NCBI GenBank assembly: GCA_002321305.1
Contig: DCMF01000108.1
Coordinates: 1 to 33,138, forward strand
Length of the DNA stretch: 33,138 nucleotides
Origin: Verrucomicrobia bacterium UBA1629
GTDB taxonomy: Bacteria; Verrucomicrobiota; Kiritimatiellia; RFP12; UBA1067
Direction: 5' to 3'
The translations under genes and the position numbers were made by a program. Shown here in pieces: positions 1 through 5,548 of this stretch. Position 1 is the first letter of the stretch; each line of letters opens with the position of its first letter. The notes beneath the pieces were generated by a model. That model had not been told where the DNA came from. It was given only the letters and a program-made list of their open reading frames with translations, and made no database searches.

Positions 1-282
1 GGGGGCAACTGCTTTTTTTAGGTTCAACAACGGAACGCCTGCTGGCCGCCCCATCTCCTCATGATTCCGCTCGCACGACAAATCTATGCTGCCAAACAGA
101 CAACTTCTCAGCGTCTCGAATAAGGTCGCTTTCTTCGGTTTTGCCGCCTCGTAAGAACGGAGCGAGATGACGACAACGGTCTGTGCGCCATCACGCGAGA
201 CGAACTGAGGTTCGCCCGCCCACGCACGGTCAAAGACCGTTTCCCACGAACTTGTCGCGTCTTTTAGAACCCACGCGCCCAT
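1..282 (-). CDS. Phd/YefM-family antitoxin, N-terminal part (runs off the left edge)
   Basis: The reading frame opens at ATG 282 and stays open for 94 codons to base 1. The protein begins MGAWVLKDATSSWETVFDRA and continues with PQFVSRDGAQTVVVISLRSYE, which is the Phd/YefM antitoxin fold: a W-x-L-x-D-A start, a helix, then a V-x-R-x-G-x-x-x-V-V-V-I-S-x-x-x-Y strand and turn. In the family this N-terminal half binds operator DNA as a dimer, and the C-terminal tail neutralises a PIN/Doc/RelE-type toxin. A K-P-K-K linker and a segment with F-G-S-I-D-L-S-C-E-R follow, as in PIN-partnered antitoxins. AAGGAG lies about 10 bases upstream of the ATG, and a TGGTATAAT box lies further up. A cognate toxin would be expected just beyond the window and is not seen here. 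The family call is firm; toxin identity is unknown. Confidence 0.85.
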   Translation of the reverse strand, partial: MGAWVLKDATSSWETVFDRAWAGEPQFVSRDGAQTVVVISLRSYEAAKPKKATLFETLRSCLFGSIDLSCERNHEEMGRPAGVPLLNLKKAVAP

Positions 283-318
283 CGGCTTTGCACTCCTTAC
301 TCTTCCCTTACGGCGCTC

Positions 319-327
319 ATTATACCA
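319..327 (-). promoter_or_regulatory. Extended -10 promoter for the Phd-type antitoxin gene
   Basis: On the minus strand the sequence reads TGGTATAAT, a perfect sigma70 extended -10 element (TGnTATAAT). A start site about seven bases downstream gives a leader of about 30 bases that carries the AAGGAG ribosome site before ATG 282. No convincing -35 is seen. The surrounding bases (ATATGGTATAATnAGCGCC) almost match the promoter of the ATPase gene at 30479-30487. Confidence 0.7.
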
Positions 328-387
328 TATTCTCGTGAGGCCCGCGCGAGGTGAGGACTTTCCGTGTGGTCATCGCGGACGCGGATT

Positions 388-396
388 TGCTATAAT
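388..396 (+). promoter_or_regulatory. Extended -10 promoter for the histidine kinase gene, leaderless
   Basis: TGCTATAAT (extended -10) ends eight bases before ATG 404. A start site at the usual distance of six to seven bases puts the first transcribed base at or next to the A of the start codon. There is no Shine-Dalgarno sequence, so the mRNA is predicted to be leaderless. Confidence 0.65.
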
Positions 397-403
397 ACGT
401 CCC

Positions 404-1459
404 ATGAAGGACTTTTTCCGAGGCGTTCGCCGGCACATCGGCAAGCTTGACGCGGGACACCTGCGCGAGCAGTACCTGCTCATGTCGCAGGAGCTCGAAT
501 CCGTCGACACGCTGCTGGATGCGATCGACCGCGGCATCGTCGTCCTCGACGAGAACGGCGTCGTGACGCGCTTCAACCCGGCAGCGGAGACGCTGCTCGG
601 CGCCGATCCCGCCGAAGCCCTCCGCGCGCTCGACATGCCGCTCGGCGTCGGCTCGAAGCGCGAGATCGCCGTCTCCTACCCGGAACGGCGCGTCCTTGAG
701 CTTCAGACGATTCCGCTGCAGGCCGGCACGATCGCCTACATCCGCGACATCACGGCGGAAAAGGCGCGCACCGAAGAGGAGCTGCGCGCGGGCGCGACAA
801 AGGCCGTGCAGGATCTCGCCGCCGGCGTCGCCCACGAGATCGGCAACCCGCTGAACGCAATCTCCCTCTCGCTCCAGCTCATCGAGCGCGATCCGACGGA
901 CAGGGAGACGATCCAGACCTGCATGCAGCAGGTGAAGCGCCTCGACGGCATCATCCGCGACTTCCTCGCCGCACTCCGTCCGCACCGCCCGAACCTCCGG
1001 CCCGGCTCGCCGGTCGAGCCGCTGCGGCGCTGCCTCGACACGCTGCGCGAACAGTTCGTCGAACGCAAGATCCGCGTCACGCTCAACGTGCCCGCCGCCT
1101 TGCCGACGGTCGCGCTCGACGCGAACCAGATCGAGCAGGTCTTCTTCAACCTGCTCAAGAACGCGCTGGAAGCGATGAAGGACGGCGGCGCGATCACGAT
1201 CACCCTTTCGGCGGACGACGAGACGGTCGCCGTCGCGTTCCGCGACACGGGTCTCGGCATGGACGCGGAACAGCTCGCGCACCTCTTCGAGCCCTACCGC
1301 ACGACGAAGGAGAAAGGCACGGGCCTCGGCCTCATGATCTCGAAGCGCATCGTCCGCGACCACGGCGGCACGATTGACGCCGTGTCGGCCGTCGGCGAGG
1401 GGACGACGTTCACCGTCCGCCTGCCGCGCCTCGAAAAGCGCGTGCGCGAACTCGACTAG
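404..1459 (+). CDS. NtrB-like sensor histidine kinase (PAS, HisKA, HATPase_c)
   Basis: This 351-aa protein autophosphorylates on a histidine and should pass the phosphate to a response regulator, most simply the NtrC-like protein encoded next. A PAS domain occupies about residues 30-120 (LLDAIDRGIVVLDENGVVTR is a typical PAS entry). The H-box is AAGVAHEIGNPLNAIS with H144. The N-box is QIEQVFFNLLKNALEAM with N253, followed by G1 DTGLGM (281-286), an F-box around FEPYRTTKEKG and G2 GTGLGL. No transmembrane helix or signal peptide is seen, so it is a soluble sensor like NtrB. ATG 404 is preferred over upstream in-frame starts because the PAS lead-in begins there and a TGCTATAAT box ends eight bases upstream. 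The signal sensed is unknown. Confidence 0.92.
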   Translation: MKDFFRGVRRHIGKLDAGHLREQYLLMSQELESVDTLLDAIDRGIVVLDENGVVTRFNPAAETLLGADPAEALRALDMPLGVGSKREIAVSYPERRVLELQTIPLQAGTIAYIRDITAEKARTEEELRAGATKAVQDLAAGVAHEIGNPLNAISLSLQLIERDPTDRETIQTCMQQVKRLDGIIRDFLAALRPHRPNLRPGSPVEPLRRCLDTLREQFVERKIRVTLNVPAALPTVALDANQIEQVFFNLLKNALEAMKDGGAITITLSADDETVAVAFRDTGLGMDAEQLAHLFEPYRTTKEKGTGLGLMISKRIVRDHGGTIDAVSAVGEGTTFTVRLPRLEKRVRELD

Positions 1460-1499
1460 GGAGAGCTTCGCCCCCAACGTTGCGCGCAAGGCCCTGAAA

Positions 1500-1508
1500 T
1501 GGTATACT
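1500..1508 (+). promoter_or_regulatory. Extended -10 promoter for the NtrC-like regulator
   Basis: TGGTATACT is an extended -10 with one mismatch to TATAAT. The predicted start near 1515 leaves a leader of about 29 bases before ATG 1544. No strong Shine-Dalgarno is visible in that leader. Its presence implies that the regulator can be transcribed separately from the kinase gene that ends 84 bases upstream of ATG 1544. Confidence 0.5.
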
Positions 1509-1543
1509 CACCCGAAATTGCTTTCACCCTTTAGCCTTTTCAC

Positions 1544-2944
1544 ATGACCAAACCCAAGATTCTCATCGTCGACGACGAAAAGCCCCTGCGCGACATGCTC
1601 GCGAAGTGGTTCGCGCCGTCGTATGACTGCCTCACGGCGCCGGACGCGACCGAGGCCCTGCGGCTCGTCCGCGCGAATCCCGACCTGGCGCTGATGATCT
1701 CCGACGTGAAGATGCCGGGCGAAAGCGGCGTCGAGCTTCTCAAGAAGGCAAAGGCCGAAAACCCCGCGATGGCGGCGATTCTCCTCACGGCCTACGGCAC
1801 GGTCGATCTCGCCGTCGAGGCGATGAAAGACGGGGCGGACGACTTCTTCCAGAAGCCGGTGACCGACCTGAAGGCCTTCGAGCTGCGCGTCGCGAAGGCG
1901 ATCCGCACGTCGAACCTCGAAAAGGAGGTCGCCCAGCTCAAGAGCCAGCTCGGCACGGAACTGGAGAACTTCACGGGCCGGTCGCCGGCGATGCAGCGCG
2001 TCTACACGCTTATCCGCAAGGTCGCCCCGTCTGACGCGACGATCCTCGTCGAGGGGCCGAGCGGTTCGGGCAAGGAACTCGCCGCACAGGCGATCCACCG
2101 CCTCTCGAAACGCGCAAAGGGGCCGTTCGTCGCCGTCGAATGCTCGGCGTTTTCGGGCGACCTCCTGAAGTCGGAACTCTTCGGCTACGAGCCGGGCACG
2201 TTCACGGGCGGCCTCAAGGACGGCAAGAAAGGCTGCATCGAGGAGGCGGACGGCGGGACGCTCTTCCTCGACGAGATCGGCGAGATCGACATGCCGACGC
2301 AGATCGCCCTTCTCCGCACGATCGAGACGAAGTCCGTCCGCCGCCTCGGCGGCGCGACGGAGAAGCCCGTCGATTTCCGGCTCGTCGCCGCGACGAACCG
2401 CAACCTCGCGAAGATGGTGGCGGACGGCACGTTCCGCGAAGACCTCTACTACCGGCTGAACGTCATCGACATCCGCATGCCGGCCCTGAAAGACCACCCG
2501 GAGGACATCGCCCCGCTCGTCGCGCGCTTCCTGAAGGAGTTCTCCGCCGCAAACGGCGGCGCCGTCACGGGCATCGAGCCGACGGCCCTGAAGGCGCTCG
2601 AAACCTATCCCTGGCCCGGCAACGTCCGCCAGCTCCGCAACGCCGTCGAGAAGATGGTCGTCCTGGCGTCCGGGCCGAAGCTGACGGCCGAGGACCTGCC
2701 CGTCGAGATTGCGGAAGGCGAGGGACGGGGAACGGGGAGCGGGAGTGCGGACAGTGGACAAAGGACAGAGGACAAACGGGTTGCGATTTCTCGTCTACCC
2801 TCGCCAACGCTCGCCGAAACGGAAAAGGCCCAGATTCTCGCGGTACTCGACGAATGCCGCAACAACAAGTCGAAAGCCGCCGAACGCCTCGGCATCTCGC
2901 GCCGCACACTCCACCGCAAGCTGAAGGAGTGGTCTCTCGCCTAA
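1544..2944 (+). CDS. NtrC-like response regulator, sigma54-type AAA+ activator with variant GAFTGA loop
   Basis: This 466-aa protein has three domains. A receiver (1-120) has the acidic pair D10-D11, phospho-acceptor D54 in ISDVKMP and K104 in QKPV. A sigma54-interaction AAA+ domain (about 143-375) has Walker A GPSGSGKE (171-178), Walker B LFLDEIGE (D243, E244) and FREDLYYRLNV. A Fis-type helix-turn-helix (about 430-462) has NNKSKAAERLGISRRTLHRK. The family remodels sigma54 polymerase at enhancer-dependent promoters after phosphorylation. The loop that contacts sigma54, normally GAFTGA, reads GTFTGG (218-223), followed by LKDGKKG. The central F and T are kept, but both flanking alanines have changed. 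A low-complexity linker (about 392-415) encoded by heptamer repeats separates the AAA+ and DNA-binding domains. The likely cognate kinase is encoded immediately upstream. Confidence 0.93.
   Translation: MTKPKILIVDDEKPLRDMLAKWFAPSYDCLTAPDATEALRLVRANPDLALMISDVKMPGESGVELLKKAKAENPAMAAILLTAYGTVDLAVEAMKDGADDFFQKPVTDLKAFELRVAKAIRTSNLEKEVAQLKSQLGTELENFTGRSPAMQRVYTLIRKVAPSDATILVEGPSGSGKELAAQAIHRLSKRAKGPFVAVECSAFSGDLLKSELFGYEPGTFTGGLKDGKKGCIEEADGGTLFLDEIGEIDMPTQIALLRTIETKSVRRLGGATEKPVDFRLVAATNRNLAKMVADGTFREDLYYRLNVIDIRMPALKDHPEDIAPLVARFLKEFSAANGGAVTGIEPTALKALETYPWPGNVRQLRNAVEKMVVLASGPKLTAEDLPVEIAEGEGRGTGSGSADSGQRTEDKRVAISRLPSPTLAETEKAQILAVLDECRNNKSKAAERLGISRRTLHRKLKEWSLA
2724..2776 (+). repeat. Heptamer arrays inside the NtrC-like gene linker
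   Basis: Three heptamers of the form (g/a)(a/g)cggg(g/a) run from 2724 to 2744. After four bases, four heptamers GGACA(G/A)(T/A) run from 2749 to 2776. They encode the G/S/D/R/K-rich linker between the AAA+ and helix-turn-helix domains. The two arrays differ in sequence but share a 7-base period, and the protein frame stays open. This is consistent with simple-repeat expansion in a tolerant linker. Confidence 0.7.
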
Positions 2945-3000
2945 CCTCCCAAACCTTCCAATCCTCCCAAACCTTCCAAACCTCCCGAACCTTCCAAACC
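2942..3000 (+). repeat. Nonamer repeat array (AAACCTTCC family) before the Ser/Thr kinase gene
   Basis: Six to seven consecutive 9-base units fill the whole spacer between the NtrC-like gene and the kinase start at 3006. The main variants are AAACCTTCC and AAACCTCCC, with AATCCTCCC and GAACCTTCC. The first unit contains the TAA stop of the upstream gene. The array leaves no recognisable Shine-Dalgarno sequence or -10 box. A second array of the same family, in the same orientation relative to the downstream gene, lies at 13042-13077. Confidence 0.85.
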
Positions 3001-3005
3001 TGTTC

Positions 3006-3950
3006 ATGTCAAACGCCTACTACGACAACCTCCCCACGCAGATGTTCACGCTGCGCAGCCGCATCCTGAAGATCCCGAACCTGAAGCTCATCGAGAAGAT
3101 CGGCGACGGCGGCATGGCGACCGTCTGGAAGGCGTGGGACATCCCGAACCAGCGGCTCGTCGCCGTCAAGATCCTGAACAAGGAGTTCGCCTCCGACGGC
3201 GCCGAGGTACGCCAGTTCCGCGCCGAGGAGCGCATCATGGAGGAGATCAAGCACCCCGGCATCGTCCAGGCCTACGACTTCGACAACGGCAACGGCAACT
3301 GGTACTACATCATGGAGTACGTGGACGGCTACACGTTCGCCGACCTGCTCAAGCGCAAGCAGCACGTGCGCGAGCCGGACTGCCTTCTCATCTGCGAGTC
3401 CGTCGCCTCCGCGCTCGACTACGCCTGGAACGACCACGGCGTCGTCCACTGCGACGTGAAGCCGGAGAACATCATGATCAACACCGACGGCGTCATCAAG
3501 CTCACCGACCTCGGCATCTCGCACCGCTTCGAGTTCAGGGACGGTCCGCAGAAGGCCCCCGACCAGGTTCTCGGCACGCCCGCCTACATCTCGCCCGAAC
3601 AGGTCTACGGCGACGTGGAACTCGACTGCCGCGCCGACATCTACGCGCTCGGCGCGACGCTCTTCCACCTCGCGACGGGGCGCGTCCTCTTTCCGGGGCT
3701 CGACACGGACAACATGATGCGCGCGCACTGCGACGAGGGCACACAGGCGCATGACCCGCGCTTCTACCGTCCCGAACTTTCGGAAGGCTTCTGCCAGATG
3801 CTGGAGTTCATGCTCGTCAAGAACCGCGACTACCGCATCGACTCGTGGAAGAGCGTCTTCCAGATGTGCCGCGACATCGAGGCCGGCACGTCGTTCAAGC
3901 CGCGCGAGACGGCCAACGCGAACTCGTCCGTCAAGCTCGGCGCAGACTAG
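3006..3950 (+). CDS. Eukaryotic-type Ser/Thr protein kinase, soluble
   Basis: This 314-aa protein is a Hanks-type kinase that transfers the gamma-phosphate of ATP to Ser/Thr of partner proteins. Visible motifs are the glycine loop IGDGGMATVWKA (32-43), the ATP lysine in VAVK (K55), the catalytic loop VVHCDVKPENIMI (D150, N155), the metal-binding DLG (168-170, usually DFG) and the activation segment GTPAYISPEQ (190-199). The usual HRD is HCD. Kinases with a non-Arg residue there are often regulated without activation-loop phosphorylation, although the catalytic Asp and Asn are intact. The C-terminal lobe ends near residue 290, with a short polar tail and no transmembrane segment or PASTA/WD40 sensor, so the protein should be cytosolic. 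Its stop codon overlaps that of tsaE on the other strand (shared CTAG). Confidence 0.92.
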   Translation: MSNAYYDNLPTQMFTLRSRILKIPNLKLIEKIGDGGMATVWKAWDIPNQRLVAVKILNKEFASDGAEVRQFRAEERIMEEIKHPGIVQAYDFDNGNGNWYYIMEYVDGYTFADLLKRKQHVREPDCLLICESVASALDYAWNDHGVVHCDVKPENIMINTDGVIKLTDLGISHRFEFRDGPQKAPDQVLGTPAYISPEQVYGDVELDCRADIYALGATLFHLATGRVLFPGLDTDNMMRAHCDEGTQAHDPRFYRPELSEGFCQMLEFMLVKNRDYRIDSWKSVFQMCRDIEAGTSFKPRETANANSSVKLGAD

Positions 3951-4486
3951 TCGGAAAACGCGAGGCGGCGACGCTCCTCGCCGTCCAGATGCGTGAAGAC
4001 GATGTGCTTGGCCGAGGACGGAATGAGCGAACCCGCCCGCTCCGGCCACTCGACCACGAGAATCGCCCCCTCGGCAAGGTAGTCCTCCCACCCGATCGCC
4101 AGCACGTCGTCCTCATTGTGGAGGCGATAGAGATCCATGTGGACGAGGAGGAGTGGAGAAATAATCGAATTGTCGATTTGTCGAATTGCCGAATGAGACA
4201 AATGAGGCGAATGAGCCGATATCGCATGCCCCTTGCCAGATTCGATTATTCGATTATTCGGCGATTCGACTATTTTTCCCCGATGTTCCTGCACGAGGCA
4301 GAAGGTCGGGGACGTGACGCGCCCGGCGACGCCAAGCGCGGCGGCGAGTCCCTGCGTGAACGTCGTCTTGCCCGCACCAAGATCGCCTTCAAGGCAGACG
4401 ACATCGCCCGGCTTCAGCTCGGACGCGAACCGCCGCGCAAGTTCCCACGTCTCCTCGACGGAATTGACCTCAAAGACACCCGTCAT
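3947..4486 (-). CDS. tsaE: tRNA threonylcarbamoyladenosine biosynthesis ATPase TsaE, carrying an in-frame repeat insertion
   Basis: TsaE works with TsaB and TsaD to put the t6A modification on ANN-decoding tRNAs. The 179-aa protein has Walker A GDLGAGKTT (34-42), VTSPTFCLVQEH (58-68), HMDLYRLHNEDDVLAIGWEDYL (from 116) and VVEWPE, so all family landmarks are intact. About 43 residues (roughly 70-112, rich in I, S, N, R and H) sit between the SPTF strand and HMDLYRL, where relatives have only a short loop. Without them the length is about 136 aa, close to the usual TsaE size. This segment is encoded by the palindromic repeat at 4155-4281. The start overlaps the upstream dehydrogenase gene by 17 bases, so translation is probably coupled. 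Identity is secure; whether the insert is tolerated is inferred from the intact frame and motifs. Confidence 0.93.
   Translation of the reverse strand: MTGVFEVNSVEETWELARRFASELKPGDVVCLEGDLGAGKTTFTQGLAAALGVAGRVTSPTFCLVQEHRGKIVESPNNRIIESGKGHAISAHSPHLSHSAIRQIDNSIISPLLLVHMDLYRLHNEDDVLAIGWEDYLAEGAILVVEWPERAGSLIPSSAKHIVFTHLDGEERRRLAFSD
4155..4281. repeat. Palindromic TCGAATAAT-type element inside tsaE
   Basis: The left arm (about 4155-4194) starts ggagaaataatcgaat and the right arm (about 4239-4281) ends with its imperfect reverse complement (attcgattattcgattat and so on to tttttcccc). Both arms are made of a 9-base unit related to TCGAATAAT, with degenerate units such as gaatgagac and aaatgaggc in the centre. 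The element is AT-rich against its GC-rich host gene. A second copy with the same termini is at 5450-5548. Exact ends are approximate. Confidence 0.8.
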
Positions 4487-5432
4487 CTTTCAGCTCCGTG
4501 AAGCACCGCTTCAGGTAATCGCGCGAAAACGCCGATGAGTGTGGCATTCTGATCAGATTTCGAGGCAACTCCGTGGGGTCTGTCCCCAAAATTCCTTTTC
4601 CACTTTGCCCGGTCACAATCTTCTGAAGCGGACCGGGTTCGGCCTTGAAGACGTCCAGGTACGCGCCGGCGAGACGTCCCGTCCGCAGGGCGTCCACGAG
4701 CGCGGCCTCGTCGATTGCGTTGCCGCGCCCGACGTTGATGACGACCGCGCGGCGCGGCAGCTTGCGCAGCCGGGCGCGCGAGAGGAAGTTGTCCGTCCCC
4801 GTGTCGCTCGGCAGGGCGAGAACCAGCCAGTCCGCCGTCTTGAGCGCGGCGTCGAGATCGTCCATGTTGCGGCGCGAGAAGCCCTGAACCGAGACGCCCA
4901 GCGCCTCCAGCTTCGCGCCGACCGCGCCGCCGACGCGTCCGTAGCCGACGACGACGGCCTTCGTGCCCGCGACCGCAAAGCACCGGTCGCTCAGCTCCGC
5001 GCGCGGCCAGTTCGGCACGGCCGACGGCTGCGTTCCGCCGTAGCCCGCATAGTCGCGCACGGCAAAGAAGCCGCGCGCCCACGCGAGGACGAACGCCGCG
5101 ACCGTCTCGGACATGATCGCGCCGTGGAAGCGTCCGAAATGGAGCGTGACGCCCTTCGGCGCCTCCAGCGAGACGAGTTCGCGGCCCGCCCCCGGCGTCG
5201 CCAGCACCTTCAGCTTCGGGGCCTGGGCGAACCAGTCCGCCTTGAAATGCCAGGTGAGGACGTGCGTCGACAGCGGCAGCTGGCGCAGGAACGCGCCCTC
5301 GCTCCGCGCGCGCACGATGCGGCTGCCGCGCGGAACGAGCGTCTTCAGAAAGCGAAGCGCCTCCGCATCCACGCGGAAGCACTTCTCCGGCCATTCGAGC
5401 CAGACGAGGTAAAAACGAGGGTCGCGAGACAT
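4470..5432 (-). CDS. D-2-hydroxyacid dehydrogenase family protein (NAD-dependent)
   Basis: The protein (about 320 aa) belongs to the D-isomer-specific 2-hydroxyacid dehydrogenases, which interconvert 2-oxo acids and D-2-hydroxy acids with NAD(P)H. The Rossmann motif VVGYGRVGGAVGAKLEALG is present, followed by LVLALPSDTGTDNFLS, VVINVGRGNAIDEAALVDAL and GAYLDVFKAEPGPL. The catalytic histidine lies in MPHSSAFS. The substrate cannot be told from sequence. Start ATG 5432 (MSRDPRF) is preferred because AAAGAA lies about six bases upstream; ATG 5438, two codons earlier, is the alternative. Between AEPGPL and LPRNLIRMPHSS the family has about 10 residues, but here there are over 20, encoded by an element with a GGGGTCTGTCCCC core. 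It lies upstream of tsaE and overlaps it by 17 bases. Confidence 0.85.
   Translation of the reverse strand: MSRDPRFYLVWLEWPEKCFRVDAEALRFLKTLVPRGSRIVRARSEGAFLRQLPLSTHVLTWHFKADWFAQAPKLKVLATPGAGRELVSLEAPKGVTLHFGRFHGAIMSETVAAFVLAWARGFFAVRDYAGYGGTQPSAVPNWPRAELSDRCFAVAGTKAVVVGYGRVGGAVGAKLEALGVSVQGFSRRNMDDLDAALKTADWLVLALPSDTGTDNFLSRARLRKLPRRAVVINVGRGNAIDEAALVDALRTGRLAGAYLDVFKAEPGPLQKIVTGQSGKGILGTDPTELPRNLIRMPHSSAFSRDYLKRCFTELKDDGCL
4571..4625. repeat. Short element with GGGGTCTGTCCCC stem inside the dehydrogenase gene
   Basis: The 13-base core at 4575-4587 is GGGG-TCTGT-CCCC and can form a small hairpin. Flanking bases (ccaaaattccttttccactttgccc) are AT-richer than the gene around them. It encodes about 18 residues (KIVTGQSGKGILGTDPTE) that interrupt an otherwise canonical dehydrogenase C-terminus without shifting the frame. 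Motifs of this GGGGACAGACCCC kind resemble REP-type elements mobilised by Y1 transposases (RAYT); that link is a suggestion from memory. Boundaries are approximate. Confidence 0.6.
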
Positions 5433-5449
5433 TTCCATTTCTTTTGTTA

Positions 5450-5548
5450 GGGAAATAATCGAATGATCGAATAATCGAATTGCCGAACAATCAAAAGAGG
5501 GAAATTCTGAATCACCCACTCGATCATTCGATTATTCGATTATTTCTC
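5450..5548. repeat. Intergenic palindromic TCGAATAAT-type element
   Basis: Left arm 5450-5478 and right arm about 5519-5547 are reverse complements at 26 of 29 positions. Each arm begins (read inwards) with G(G/A)GAAATAATCGAAT and consists of 9-base units. The element fills the spacer between the acyl-CoA synthetase gene and the dehydrogenase gene. The TAA stop of the synthetase (5540-5542) lies inside the right arm. It is a sister of the element inside tsaE. Confidence 0.85.

Noticed and set aside
320..1489. A 389-codon open frame opposite the histidine kinase
   Set aside because: No family motif; the plus-strand kinase motifs are complete and explain the conservation of the frame.
2942..3000. 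The nonamer array as a transcription terminator
   Set aside because: It has no self-complementarity and no T-run.
2942..3000. The repeat arrays as CRISPR
   Set aside because: Units are 7 to 9 bases with no unique spacers and no cas genes nearby.
3947..4486. tsaE as a pseudogene because of its insert
   Set aside because: The frame is intact and all catalytic motifs are present on both sides of the insert.
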